64,000 nucleotides of DNA from CAYUVF01 sp964448045 (GTDB taxonomy: Bacteria > Bacteroidota > Rhodothermia > Rhodothermales > Salinibacteraceae): NCBI GenBank assembly GCA_964448045.1, contig CAYUVF010000010.1, positions 24,025-88,024 of the forward strand, written 5' to 3'. This document shows positions 53,089 through 61,177 of this stretch, in pieces (position 1 is the first letter of the stretch; each line of letters opens with the position of its first letter). The position numbers and the translations under genes are program-made. The notes beneath the pieces are model-generated. The model saw nothing but the letters and a program-made list of their open reading frames with translations. It had not been told where the DNA came from and ran no database searches.

Positions 53089-53769
53089 TCAGAAGTTCGC
53101 CGGCAGTGGATTTGTAAGCTCGCCGCGGGTGGCGGTAAACTGCCCGTCGATGGTGAGCGGGGTCGCCAGCGTATCGAGCATCGGGAAGGCGCGCCACGGG
53201 TCGTCGCCCCACATCACCGACGTATCGGCAACCGCGCCGAGGCGCATCGCCAGGCGCGTGGACAGTTCAAACGTTCCGCGGATGACCTCATCGCTGGACT
53301 CGTCGATCGACACCGTGCCCGACTGGATCGGGTAGATCGTCAGCGTATCGCCCGAGGCGCGCATATATTCGGTAAGGAAGAGATCGTCGAGCGGCGCGGT
53401 GCCGAAGCAGGTGAAGACGCCCGGCTGGACGCACGCGAGGAAGGACCCGGCCGAGTAGGTATCGGGTTCGGGGCGGTCGGCGCCGAGGCGCGTCAGCGAG
53501 ATGAAGTCGGCCGTGTTGCCCGCGCCGGCGTCGTCGATCAGCTGGATGGAGGTGATCGACTGATCGGAGTTGGGCAGGGGCCAGACGAAGAAGTTCTGCG
53601 TCGAGAAATCCGCATTGCCCACCACGGCCGGCCCGCGCAGGGTGGCGCCGATCGGCGCGCTGAGCGTGGCCTCGAACGACGGCTCGGGCGGCTCCGTGGC
53701 CGGATCGGCACTATCGCATCCGGCCGTGATGAGTGCGATCAGGAGAAACAGCAGGAAAGCGCGATTCAT
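53089..53769 (-). CDS. Uncharacterised lipoprotein
   Basis: About 226 residues. Clear lipobox LITAGC (Cys 18). The rest is beta-rich with no motif I know: SITSIQLIDDAGAGNTADFI, YSAGSFLACVQPGVFTCFG (two cysteines that may form a disulfide), VIRGTFELSTRLAMRLG. The last strand pattern (ideas of a GTFEL strand and ITRGEL-like end) resembles DUF-type lipoproteins of Bacteroidota with a jelly-roll fold, but I cannot assign one. Confidence 0.65.
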   Translation of the reverse strand: MNRAFLLFLLIALITAGCDSADPATEPPEPSFEATLSAPIGATLRGPAVVGNADFSTQNFFVWPLPNSDQSITSIQLIDDAGAGNTADFISLTRLGADRPEPDTYSAGSFLACVQPGVFTCFGTAPLDDLFLTEYMRASGDTLTIYPIQSGTVSIDESSDEVIRGTFELSTRLAMRLGAVADTSVMWGDDPWRAFPMLDTLATPLTIDGQFTATRGELTNPLPANF

Positions 53770-53945
53770 GGATCAATAATGGATGAGCGAGGGAAGATAC
53801 GATCTGAATAGTTGATAGTGCGACGCGTGTTTTCTACATACAGTTCCGGAGGGAGTGCTTTATTTTGGGGAGCTAAGCGGCAAGTGTTGCGTTGACGATA
53901 CCCTGCATTCCCTCCCGCGGCCGTTTTCTATGACGACGTACCGGC

Positions 53946-54524
53946 ATGACTCTCGACCCCGAGCTAATTACGTGGATATTTTTCGTGGGCGGATTGCTGC
54001 TCATGATCCTCGAAACCGTGCTGCCGGGGGGCGTTGCGTTTTTCCTCGGCGCGGGCGGTCTCGTCATCGCGGCGCTCCGCGCGATGGGCCTGCTCATCGA
54101 CCCGCTCACGGCCATGCTCACGTGGGTCTTTCTGTCGACGGGATTGACCATCGTGCTGCGGCCTCTCGCCATGCGCTACTTTGGCGGCGACACCTCGCTG
54201 AAGATGACCAACGAAGACGCCGAGGCAATGGGGCAGACCGTAACCGTCATCGAGGCCCTCGGCGAAACGTCGCCGGGCCGGATTCGCTTCCGCGGGGCCG
54301 AGTGGGATGCGCGCACGACCGAAGGCCGCCTGCCGAAGGGGGCCACGGCCAAGCTCCTCTACCGCGAAAACCTGACGTGGATCGTCGAGCCCGCCAATTA
54401 CGCCGAACTTGAAGACGACTTCGACGACGCGCACGACGCCTCCGATCTCGATTCCTCCGATGTCGACTCCGACCGCGACGGTGGCCTCGGCTACGATCCA
54501 TCGGCTCGCCGTTCCCAGCGCTAA
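53946..54524 (+). CDS. NfeD-family membrane protein
   Basis: About 192 residues. Short-form NfeD: membrane helices 9-30, 33-52 and 56-76 (ITWIFFVGGLLLMILETVLP, VAFFLGAGGLVIAALRAMG, AMLTWVFLSTGLTIVLRPLA), then an OB-fold domain (GQTVTVIEALGETSPGRIRF, EWDARTTEGRLPKGATAKLL) and an acidic tail of Asp and Ser. NfeD proteins are nearly always next to SPFH/stomatin genes, as here, and act with them in membrane microdomains. It is the first gene of the operon NfeD, SPFH-1, SPFH-2, 45 bp before SPFH-1. Confidence 0.88.
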   Translation: MTLDPELITWIFFVGGLLLMILETVLPGGVAFFLGAGGLVIAALRAMGLLIDPLTAMLTWVFLSTGLTIVLRPLAMRYFGGDTSLKMTNEDAEAMGQTVTVIEALGETSPGRIRFRGAEWDARTTEGRLPKGATAKLLYRENLTWIVEPANYAELEDDFDDAHDASDLDSSDVDSDRDGGLGYDPSARRSQR

Positions 54525-54569
54525 CACCCTGTTCCGTCCGCCTCTCTCTGATCGACCCCCGTATCCGCC

Positions 54570-55487
54570 ATGTGGACCGTTTTTCTTGTATTTCTGCTCC
54601 TCATCATCTTCGTCGTCTACAACACGTTCATCATCGTGGAGATGCGCGAAGAAGTTATTCTCGAACGCCTCGGCAAGTACCACGCGACGCTCACACCGGG
54701 CTTCCACTTCGTCGTGCCGTTCATCGACCGGGTGGCCTACCGCCAGGAGATGCGCGAGCAAGTGATCGACGTGCCGCACCAGAAGTGCATCACGAAGGAC
54801 AACATCGAGGTGGACGTCGACGGCCTCGTCTACCTGAAGGTGATGGACGCCTACAAGGCGAGCTACGGCATCAACGACTATGCGATGGCGTCGATCAACT
54901 TGGCGCAGACGACGATGCGCAGCGAGGTCGGTAAGATTACGCTGGATGACACGTTCAGCGAGCGCGATGCGATGAACGAAGCCATCGTGCGCGAACTCGA
55001 CAAGGCGTCCAACCCGTGGGGCATCAAGGTGATGCGCTACGAGATCAAGGACATCCAGCCGTCGCAGGACATCGTGCTGACGATGGAGAAGCAGATGGAG
55101 GCCGAGCGCGAGAAGCGGGCCGAGATTGTGGAGTCGAGCGGCGAGCGCGATGCGCGCATCAACGTCTCGGAGGGCGAGCGGCAGGGCGCCATCTTGCTGT
55201 CCGAGGGCGAGCGCGAGAAGCGCATCAACGAGGCGGAGGGGCAGGCCAAGGAGATGGAGCTGATCGCCACGGCCACGGCCAACGGCATCGAGCGCGTGGC
55301 ACGGGCCATTGCCAAGCCGGGCGGCTCGCTGGCCGTCAAGATGCGCCTCACCGAGCAGTTCATCGACGAGTTGGGCACCGTCATCGACGGCGCGAACGTC
55401 TCCGTGCTCCCCGTCGAAGCTGCGAACCTGAAAACATTCTTTGAAGGCGCTGCCGAGGTGAGCGGCGGATTCAACAGCAAAACGTGA
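54570..55487 (+). CDS. SPFH/stomatin-like protein 1 (Band 7 family)
   Basis: About 305 residues. One N-terminal hydrophobic segment (VFLVFLLLIIFVVYNTFII), then the SPFH/Band-7 domain (EVILERLGKYHATLTPGFHF, DNIEVDVDGLVYLKVMDAYK, TTMRSEVGKITLDDTFSERD) and a long coiled coil (EKQMEAEREKRAEIVESSGE, SEGEREKRINEAEGQAKEM). It matches the QmcA/stomatin group that organises membrane microdomains and modulates proteases. Partner of the NfeD protein. A second SPFH copy follows. Confidence 0.9.
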   Translation: MWTVFLVFLLLIIFVVYNTFIIVEMREEVILERLGKYHATLTPGFHFVVPFIDRVAYRQEMREQVIDVPHQKCITKDNIEVDVDGLVYLKVMDAYKASYGINDYAMASINLAQTTMRSEVGKITLDDTFSERDAMNEAIVRELDKASNPWGIKVMRYEIKDIQPSQDIVLTMEKQMEAEREKRAEIVESSGERDARINVSEGERQGAILLSEGEREKRINEAEGQAKEMELIATATANGIERVARAIAKPGGSLAVKMRLTEQFIDELGTVIDGANVSVLPVEAANLKTFFEGAAEVSGGFNSKT

Positions 55488-55541
55488 TATTTAATTCGTC
55501 AGGGGGCTCGCTGTGCTCGCTGTCATGTCTGGTCAGGGAGG

Positions 55542-55612
55542 GTCATTCGTGGTCAGATGGGAGTGAGAGCCGATCCTTCAAGCCGTGATGTGAGCGTGAG
55601 CGAACGAATGAC
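55542..55612. repeat. Inverted repeat GTCATTCGT...ACGAATGAC between SPFH genes
   Basis: Perfect 9-bp arms (55542-55550, 55604-55612) with a 53-bp loop that also contains GGTCAG words. It has the GTCATTC/GAATGAC ends seen in the REPINs. It lies in the 216-bp gap between the two SPFH genes, an unusually large gap for paralogues in one operon. Confidence 0.6.
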
Positions 55613-55703
55613 ATTTGCAACAGCGCACACCTGACCGCGGGCTACCTGACGCGCCGCACGGCGCACATGACTTTTTCTCCCCAACCTTTTCCTCTCACAT
55701 CCT

Positions 55704-56705
55704 ATGGAACCCCAATCGATGGATTTCATCAACCTCATCAGCCAGGGCGTGCTCGCGCTCGTCGCGGTGTACGTGCTATACCAGTTCCTGCGGTCGATCC
55801 GCATCGTGCCGCAGCAGAGCGCCTACGTCGTCGAGCGGCTCGGCAACTACCACAAGACGCTGGAGGCGGGCTTTCACGCGCTCGTCCCGTTCATCGACCG
55901 GGTGAAGTACACGCAAGACCTCCGCGAGCAGGCCATCACCGTCGAGCCGCAGGACTGCTTCACGGAGGACAACGTGCGCGTCCGTGTCGATGGCGTCATC
56001 TACCTGAGCGTGACCGATCCGGTGAACGCGAGCTACGGCGTGACGGACTACCGCCGCGCGTCCATCCAGCTGGCGCAGACGACCACGCGCTCGGTGATCG
56101 GGCGGATGGAGCTGGACACGACCTTTCAGGAGCGAGCCGTCATCAGCAAGAAGGTGGTTGATGTGCTCAACGAGGTGGAACAGCCGTGGGGGATGAAGGT
56201 GCATCGCTACGAGATCAAGAATATCGACGTGCCGCGCACCGTGCAGCAGGCCATGGAGCGGCAGATGACCGCTGAGCGCGAGCGCCGTGCCGTGGTGGCC
56301 CGCTCGGAGGGCCAGGAGCGGTCGACGATCAACGATTCGGAAGGCCAGAAGCAGGAGCTCATCAACCAATCGGAAGGCGAGATGCAGAAGCGCATCAACG
56401 AGGCGGAGGGCCGCGCGCAAGAGATTGAGGCCATCGCCAACGCCACGGCCGAGGCCATCGAGCAGGTCGCCCGTGCCGTGTCGAGCCCCGGCGGCGAGGA
56501 GGCCGTGAAGCTGCGCCTCGCCGAGCAGTACCTCGGCACCATTGCCCGCCTCGGCAAGAAGGAGAACAAGGTGCTCCTGCCGGCCGACCTCACGCGGTTC
56601 GACGCCGTCATCGACGGGCTGGCGCTCGATGAGTTCAAGATCGAAGCGACCGGCACGGCTCCGGCCTCCGGCGACGGGGCCCCGCACTCGGATGAGGAGG
56701 CGTGA
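55704..56705 (+). CDS. SPFH/stomatin-like protein 2 (Band 7 family)
   Basis: About 333 residues, a divergent paralogue of the preceding protein: hydrophobic segment (GVLALVAVYVLYQFLRSIRI), Band-7 domain (QSAYVVERLGNYHKTLEAGF, TTRSVIGRMELDTTFQERAV), coiled coil with heptads (EAEGRAQEIEAIANATAEAI) and a charged tail. In position it follows NfeD and SPFH-1 in the same direction. The stop codon is followed within two bases by the left repeat of the RAYT unit. Confidence 0.9.
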   Translation: MEPQSMDFINLISQGVLALVAVYVLYQFLRSIRIVPQQSAYVVERLGNYHKTLEAGFHALVPFIDRVKYTQDLREQAITVEPQDCFTEDNVRVRVDGVIYLSVTDPVNASYGVTDYRRASIQLAQTTTRSVIGRMELDTTFQERAVISKKVVDVLNEVEQPWGMKVHRYEIKNIDVPRTVQQAMERQMTAERERRAVVARSEGQERSTINDSEGQKQELINQSEGEMQKRINEAEGRAQEIEAIANATAEAIEQVARAVSSPGGEEAVKLRLAEQYLGTIARLGKKENKVLLPADLTRFDAVIDGLALDEFKIEATGTAPASGDGAPHSDEEA

Positions 56706-56706
56706 T

Positions 56707-56888
56707 TGGCCGTCGCCGACGGGTGCGCTCTGCTCCATCATCGGCTATCTGATTTCGCCGTCCCTGGGGAATTCAGTTGCTCAGGACCCGCAATAAACGC
56801 CAAAAGGCGTGATGAAACGAGTAGCACCACAGGCATGACCTCGCTTCGCTCGGCCCCTGGGGATGGAGCGAAGCGCAATCCTCGGCGG
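56707..56888 (+). repeat. REP copy 1 (left flank of the RAYT gene)
   Basis: Begins CCGTC-GCC-GACGG, continues with TGCGCTCTGCTCCATCATCG, the ACGCC-AAAA-GGCGT hairpin (56797-56810), GTAG (56821-56824), and a block GGGGATGGAGCGAAGCGCAA that is identical in copy 2. A 33-bp segment with its own CCACAGG...CCCCTGGGG hairpin is present between GTAG and that block and is absent from copy 2. Confidence 0.85.
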
Positions 56889-56897
56889 AGAATGAAC

Positions 56898-57302
56898 ATG
56901 TCTTACACCCGCCTGCGCTATCACATCATCACTGCGACCAAGCACCGCGCCCCCGTCATCACCCCTGAGGTGGAGTCGCTCCTCTATCCGGCGCTGCAGC
57001 AGAAGGCGCAGGACGGGAGTGGACACCTGCTCCAGATCGGAGGTATAGCCGATCACGTACACATGATAGCCGCTCTTCATCCCTCAAATGCGCTGTCCGA
57101 CTTCGTTCGAGCCGTGAAAGCGGGCAGTTCGCGCGCTGTGCGCCGCGCGGTCGATCCATCGTTTCAGTGGCAGCGTGGGTACGCCGCTTTTACGCTGAAC
57201 CCGCTCGACCTCTCGCGCATTCTTGCGTACGTAACCTACCAAAAAGAACACCATCGTGCCGGGCGCCTGTGGGCTGCGTATGAGCGATTGCCGGGTGAAT
57301 GA
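56898..57302 (+). CDS. REP-associated tyrosine transposase (TnpA-REP, HUH superfamily)
   Basis: About 134 residues. Y1 transposase of the IS200/TnpA-REP type, which cuts single-stranded hairpin DNA. The metal-binding HUH motif is in IGGIADHVHMIAAL (H53, H55) and the nucleophile tyrosine is in ILAYVTYQKEHHR (Y111 most likely). TnpA-REP proteins have YVTxQxxHH as here. The start at ATG 56898 has GGCGGAG seven bases upstream, within the end of REP copy 1; ATG 56892 is an alternative. A TTG further up would read through the REP and is unlikely. Its stop (TGA) overlaps the next ATG (ATGA). Confidence 0.85.
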   Translation: MSYTRLRYHIITATKHRAPVITPEVESLLYPALQQKAQDGSGHLLQIGGIADHVHMIAALHPSNALSDFVRAVKAGSSRAVRRAVDPSFQWQRGYAAFTLNPLDLSRILAYVTYQKEHHRAGRLWAAYERLPGE

Positions 57303-58144
57303 GGACCGCCGACGGTTGCGCTCTGCTCCACCATCGGCTACCTGATTGCGCCGTCCCTGCGGGACTCAACTGTCCGGGGTACGTAGCGAACGCCGAACGG
57401 CGTGCCGAACCGAGTAGCCGGGGATGGAGCGAAGCGCAATCCTCGGCGGGTGGCTGGTTCCGAGAGCATCAAATCGGCTTTCGACTGAAGAAGCTGGGAC
57501 GATGGCTGACCGACGGAAAATCGCTCTGGATTACCCTGTTTGGTTGGGCAGGGGCTTTTGGAATCGGGTGGGGAGCGAAGGTGCTTGGGCCTTCCGGGTT
57601 TGAACTTTCTGACCAGTTCAGGGTGGCAGGCTGGGCGTTGCAAATACTGGGCATCTCTACCGTTGCCGTTGGCCTTAAAAAGACGCGCGATATTTTTGAC
57701 GTGCCGAGCGTTAAGGAGCAGTTCGTTGAATGGGTGAAACGATTCCCGACAGTTTTTGCTCGTAGACAAACAATCACAGGTACAGCATCTCTTTCCGGAG
57801 CGGGCACTGCTTCAGTAAAAGGTTATGGCATCGTGGGACCTGTCCCTGACGCTTCCATTGAAGAACGCCTCGACGTGCTGGAAGAAAAATATAAGCACCT
57901 CAGCCAGCAGTTGATCGATGCGCGGAATGAAATTAAATCCGAGGCACAGCGACTTGACAAAGCCGTGAAGCAGGAACGCCGCGCACGAAGCCAAGCCGAT
58001 ACAGAGATCCGAGCGCAACTGGAATCGTTCTCCGTCGGCGGATTGCATTTAGAGAGCATGGGACTGGCCTGGCTCCTGCTGGGCATCACGTGTGCCACGC
58101 TGCCCGCTGAGATGGCTGAGCTTTGGACGTGGGTCGTGCAGTAA
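57299..58144 (+). CDS. Membrane protein with coiled coil, N-terminus encoded by REP copy 2; unknown function
   Basis: Frame of 281 residues. The part from about residue 60 looks like a real protein: two hydrophobic helices (LWITLFGWAGAFGIGWGAKV and VAGWALQILGISTVAVGL), a polar region with Gly/Thr/Ala repeats (TGTASLSGAGTASVKG), a coiled coil (about 185-245, EERLDVLEEKYKHLSQQLID) and a C-terminal hydrophobic helix. The only ATG is at 57299, overlapping the transposase stop, so residues 1-57 are encoded by the REP copy. Either the original start was lost or replaced when the element arrived, or a non-ATG start is used. Function unknown. Confidence 0.55.
   Translation: MRTADGCALLHHRLPDCAVPAGLNCPGYVANAERRAEPSSRGWSEAQSSAGGWFREHQIGFRLKKLGRWLTDGKSLWITLFGWAGAFGIGWGAKVLGPSGFELSDQFRVAGWALQILGISTVAVGLKKTRDIFDVPSVKEQFVEWVKRFPTVFARRQTITGTASLSGAGTASVKGYGIVGPVPDASIEERLDVLEEKYKHLSQQLIDARNEIKSEAQRLDKAVKQERRARSQADTEIRAQLESFSVGGLHLESMGLAWLLLGITCATLPAEMAELWTWVVQ
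57303..57449 (+). repeat. REP copy 2 (right flank of the RAYT gene)
   Basis: Diverged direct copy of the left repeat: ACCG-CCGA-CGGT, TTGCGCTCTGCTCCACCATC, the hairpin ACGCC-GAAC-GGCGT (loop changed, stem kept), GTAG (57414-57417), then CCGGGGAT pairing with ATCCTCGG around GGAGCGAAGCGCA. The GGGGATGGAGCGAAGCGCAA block is identical to copy 1. Confidence 0.85.
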
Positions 58145-58158
58145 GTAGAAGCTCAACA

Positions 58159-58192
58159 GCATCACGTTTTACGCTTTACGATTCCCGAAAAC
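58159..58192 (+). repeat. Heptad repeat array (about 5 units) before the aminotransferase gene
   Basis: GCATCAC, GTTTTAC, GCTTTAC, GATTCCC, GAAAAC, then ATG at 58193. Neighbouring units match at 4-6 of 7 positions. Confidence 0.6.
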
Positions 58193-59416
58193 ATGTCCAC
58201 CCTCCACCAACAATTTGCCGAGCACGTCGCCTGGACGAGCGACGCCCCGCTCGGCCTCACCGTTGAGCGCGCCGAAGGGCCGTTCCTGCACCTGGACGAC
58301 GGGCGGCGCGTGATCGACCTCATCAGCGGGATCGCCGTGTCGTCGCTGGGGCACCGGCACCCGCGCGTCGTCGAGGCCATCAAGCAGCAAGTGGACCGGC
58401 ATCTGCACGTGATGGTCTACGGCGAGATGATCCAGCGGCCGCAAGTCGCCTTCGCATCGCTCTTGGCCGAGCAGCTCCCGCCCGAATTGCAGGTGGCCTA
58501 CTTCACGATGAGCGGCACCGAGGCCAACGAAGGCGCGCTCAAGCTGGCGAAAAAGTACACAGGCCGCTCCAAGCTCGTCGCCTTCGAGCACTCGTATCAT
58601 GGCGACACGCACGGTTCGCTCTCCGTCACCGGCCGGAGCGTCTATCAGGACCCGTTTCGCCCGCTTCTGCCGAACGTGGAGTTTCTGCCGTTCAACGACA
58701 CCGACGCGCTCGGCGCCATCGACGACAACACCGCCGCCGTCATCACCGAGCCCATTCAGGGCGAGGGCGGCATCCACGTGCCGTCGGACGACTGGATGCA
58801 GGCGCTCCGCCAGCGTTGCACGGACACCGGCGCGCTGCTCATCTTCGACGAGATCCAGACCGGCTTCGGGCGGACGGGCGACCTGTTCGCCTTCGAAGGC
58901 TTCGGCGTGGTGCCGGACATCATGAGCGTGGCCAAGGCGATGGGCGGGGGCATGCCGCTCGGCGCCTTCATCAGCAGTCCGGAGATCATGGACGTACTCC
59001 GCCGCGATCCGCCGCTCAGCCACGTCACCACCTTTGGCGGGCATCCGGTGTCGTGCGCGGCGGCGTTTGCGGCGTTGCAGGTGCTGCTGGAGGAGAACCT
59101 GCCTGCTCGCGCTGAAGCCATCGGCCAGCACATCCGCGAGCGGCTCGATCATCCGCTCATCCGTGAGGTGCGCGGGCGTGGGGCCATGCTGGGGATGGAG
59201 CTGGTCGATCGCGATGTGACCCACACCGTCGTGGAGCGCTGCATGGACGCGGGCGTGCTGCTCGGCTGGACGCTCCACTCCAACACGCTGGTCCGCATCG
59301 CGCCGCCGCTCAACATCCCCTTCGACGTGCTCGACGACGCGCTGGGCATCCTGCTCGACGCGTTGGACACCGTTCACCAATCCGTTTCTCATCCGCCCGA
59401 AACTGCCCATGATTGA
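58193..59416 (+). CDS. Class-III aminotransferase (acetylornithine/4-aminobutyrate type)
   Basis: About 407 residues. Pyridoxal-phosphate enzyme with the motifs of the AT-III family: VIDLISGIAVSSLGHRHP, FTMSGTEANEGALKLAKKY, EHSYHGDTHGSLSVTG, TEPIQGEGGIHVPSD, IFDEIQTGFGRTGDLFA, and the pyridoxal lysine in MSVAKAMGGGMPLGAF. ISG...GHxHP with GEGGIHVP fits ArgD- or GabT-like enzymes; if GabT-like, it could feed the aldehyde dehydrogenase at 22356. Specificity is not certain. The 3' end overlaps the next gene by 8 bp, so it is translationally linked to it. Confidence 0.9.
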   Translation: MSTLHQQFAEHVAWTSDAPLGLTVERAEGPFLHLDDGRRVIDLISGIAVSSLGHRHPRVVEAIKQQVDRHLHVMVYGEMIQRPQVAFASLLAEQLPPELQVAYFTMSGTEANEGALKLAKKYTGRSKLVAFEHSYHGDTHGSLSVTGRSVYQDPFRPLLPNVEFLPFNDTDALGAIDDNTAAVITEPIQGEGGIHVPSDDWMQALRQRCTDTGALLIFDEIQTGFGRTGDLFAFEGFGVVPDIMSVAKAMGGGMPLGAFISSPEIMDVLRRDPPLSHVTTFGGHPVSCAAAFAALQVLLEENLPARAEAIGQHIRERLDHPLIREVRGRGAMLGMELVDRDVTHTVVERCMDAGVLLGWTLHSNTLVRIAPPLNIPFDVLDDALGILLDALDTVHQSVSHPPETAHD

Positions 59417-60761
59417 CCGCTTCGGTGCACGGTGGCGCGCAGCTGGGGTCATCCTTCTGATCGGCGGGCTGATTGCCGGTTGCGTCACCACGAAAGACCG
59501 CTACGAGAGGGCGCAGGATCTGGCGGCGGAGGGGCGCCACGTCGAGGCTGCCCGCGCGTACGTCCGCGTGCTTGAAGCCGATGCCGACTGGACGGAAGCG
59601 CGTGAGGAACTGAAGGCCGTCGGGCCGCGGGCCGTAGAGGATTTGCTGGACGAGGCCGAGGCGCAGGCCGCCGACGGGCGCTACGAAGACGCCGTGGCCA
59701 CGCTCCGCACGCTCGACGATCTCCGCGCCGGCACCGACGCTGTGGGCGTAACGCTGGACGTGCCCGACGATTATGCCAGCTACCGCGCCGAGCTTATCCG
59801 CACCGCGGCCGATACGCTGGTCGAGGAAGGCAGCGCTGCCGAAGACGCCGGGGACTGGGCCGATGCGGCGGAGGCCTACGCCCGGGCCCGCGACTACGTG
59901 ATGGATGCAGAGCGAGTGGCCCGATTGGAGGAGGCCGAGGCGCGCGTGTGGATGCGCTGGAGCGAGGAGGAACTGGCGAAGAATCGCTACCGGGCGGCCT
60001 ATGAACGCGCCGCGAACATCGCCGATCTGCTACCATCCGAGCATCCGATCCGGCAGGAAGCCGCTGCGTTGCAGGCGGCGGCGATCGAAGAGGGCTCGCG
60101 CGTCGTGGCGTTTTTGCCGCTCTGGCGTACCGGCGAGGCGGGATCCGCGATGCCGAACTTCTTCATGCGCGATCTGAACGACGTCCTGCAGCTCGATCAC
60201 TGGACGCGGGCGCCCGAATTCATCGCCACCGTCGATCCGATTGCCACGCGGCGGATGCTGCGCGAGATCGACGCGTACCGGGCCATTCTGCCGCGGATGG
60301 TGGCGGCGAAGGTGGGGCAAGAGCTCGGGGCCGATCTGGTGCTGGCCAGCGATGTCATCCGCTTCGAGCGGGTTGCGACGCCGGTCCGCGAGCGGGCGCG
60401 CGAAGCGCGGATGCGGGTGCGAGGTGCGACCGGGCAGGGCATGGTCTGGCGCGACACAACGTACGTGGAGCAGAGCGTCCGGTTGGAGCTGGAAGCGGTG
60501 GTAGAGTGGCGGCTCATCGACGCCTCATCGGGACGTACGGTCGACCGCGGTACGGAGCGCGAGCAGGCGCGTACGGAGGTGCAACGCGGTGTCTTTTCGG
60601 GGGATTACCGGCAGCTCGATCTATCCGGTCAGGAGCTGAGCCTCTTCAATCCGGACAAAGTGCGCGAGCGCGAACGGGCCCTGGAAGAGGAGCTGATCGA
60701 TGTACTCGCGGCCGGATTGGCTGATGAGGTCTTCGCCCGGATTCTGCACCGGATCGACTGA
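59409..60761 (+). CDS. TPR-like lipoprotein, unknown function
   Basis: About 450 residues. Lipobox LIAGC (Cys 25), then several TPR-like helical pairs (YERAQDLAAEGRHVEAARAY, LLDEAEAQAADGRYEDAVAT, AAEDAGDWADAAEAYARARD, YRAAYERAANIADLLPSEHP). The C-terminal half is mixed alpha/beta with a conserved-looking core (VVAFLPLWRTGEAGSAMPN, ILPRMVAAKVGQELGADLVL, VRLELEAVVEWRLIDASSG) that recalls CsgG/LpoB-like periplasmic lipoproteins built on the same plan, but similarity is weak. Overlap with the aminotransferase suggests one transcript; functional link unknown. Confidence 0.6.
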   Translation: MIDRFGARWRAAGVILLIGGLIAGCVTTKDRYERAQDLAAEGRHVEAARAYVRVLEADADWTEAREELKAVGPRAVEDLLDEAEAQAADGRYEDAVATLRTLDDLRAGTDAVGVTLDVPDDYASYRAELIRTAADTLVEEGSAAEDAGDWADAAEAYARARDYVMDAERVARLEEAEARVWMRWSEEELAKNRYRAAYERAANIADLLPSEHPIRQEAAALQAAAIEEGSRVVAFLPLWRTGEAGSAMPNFFMRDLNDVLQLDHWTRAPEFIATVDPIATRRMLREIDAYRAILPRMVAAKVGQELGADLVLASDVIRFERVATPVRERAREARMRVRGATGQGMVWRDTTYVEQSVRLELEAVVEWRLIDASSGRTVDRGTEREQARTEVQRGVFSGDYRQLDLSGQELSLFNPDKVRERERALEEELIDVLAAGLADEVFARILHRID

Positions 60762-60826
60762 GGGTGCGGCGGCACCGGCGGGCGGCATCGCCACGCCCTC
60801 ATCGACAATCGGCACAGAGCATCCCG

Positions 60827-61177
60827 CTATCCTTCTATCAGCGCCGGGGCGGAAGGGGGCGAGGTCGCCGGAGTCGCGTCTACGACCTGCACGGTTGGCG
60901 TCTCGGCAGGGCGGTCCAGTACGTTCGGGCTCGGGCCCATGGCGGCGAAGACAGTCATCACGAGTGCCAGCAGGGCGCCGATCAGGCCGATGCTACCGCC
61001 CAGACCGTACACGCGCCGGCGGTCGGCCTGTGTCTCGGTCCAGCCGGTGCGGCGCGAAGCATGGTCATTCCGGTCGACGCCGGGAATCGACGCCTCGGCC
61101 GAGCGGGCCGTGAGGCCGTGGCCGGGGAGAATGCGATTGTTTTTCAGATGCGTCGGGATGTGGATGAACTGTTTCAT
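60827..61177 (-). CDS. Small membrane protein, unknown function
   Basis: About 116 residues. One hydrophobic helix (GLGGSIGLIGALLALVMTVF) near the middle, an N-terminal basic segment and a Pro/Ala/Thr-rich C-terminus (DATPATSPPSAPALIEG). No motif that I recognise. Possible single-pass protein with a periplasmic or outside tail. The odd palindrome TTGCATC-G-GATGCAA (61266-61280) lies about 90 bp upstream and may be its operator. Convergent with the lipoprotein gene. Confidence 0.5.
   Translation of the reverse strand: MKQFIHIPTHLKNNRILPGHGLTARSAEASIPGVDRNDHASRRTGWTETQADRRRVYGLGGSIGLIGALLALVMTVFAAMGPSPNVLDRPAETPTVQVVDATPATSPPSAPALIEG

Larger units (their letters stand above)
56707..57449 (+). 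mobile_element. RAYT unit: REP-associated tyrosine transposase gene between two direct REP copies
   Basis: A 134-residue HUH transposase gene (56898-57302) is flanked on both sides by direct, diverged copies of the same structured sequence (about 180 and 147 bp). Both copies contain the GTAG tetranucleotide followed by hairpins, which is the recognition mark of REP elements used by TnpA-REP proteins. There is no IS200/IS605 partner TnpB. Confidence 0.8.

Noticed and set aside
56706..56897. TTG start that adds 64 residues to the RAYT protein
   Set aside because: Those residues are REP sequence; the HUH domain is complete from 56898 and has a ribosome-site-like GGCGGAG there.
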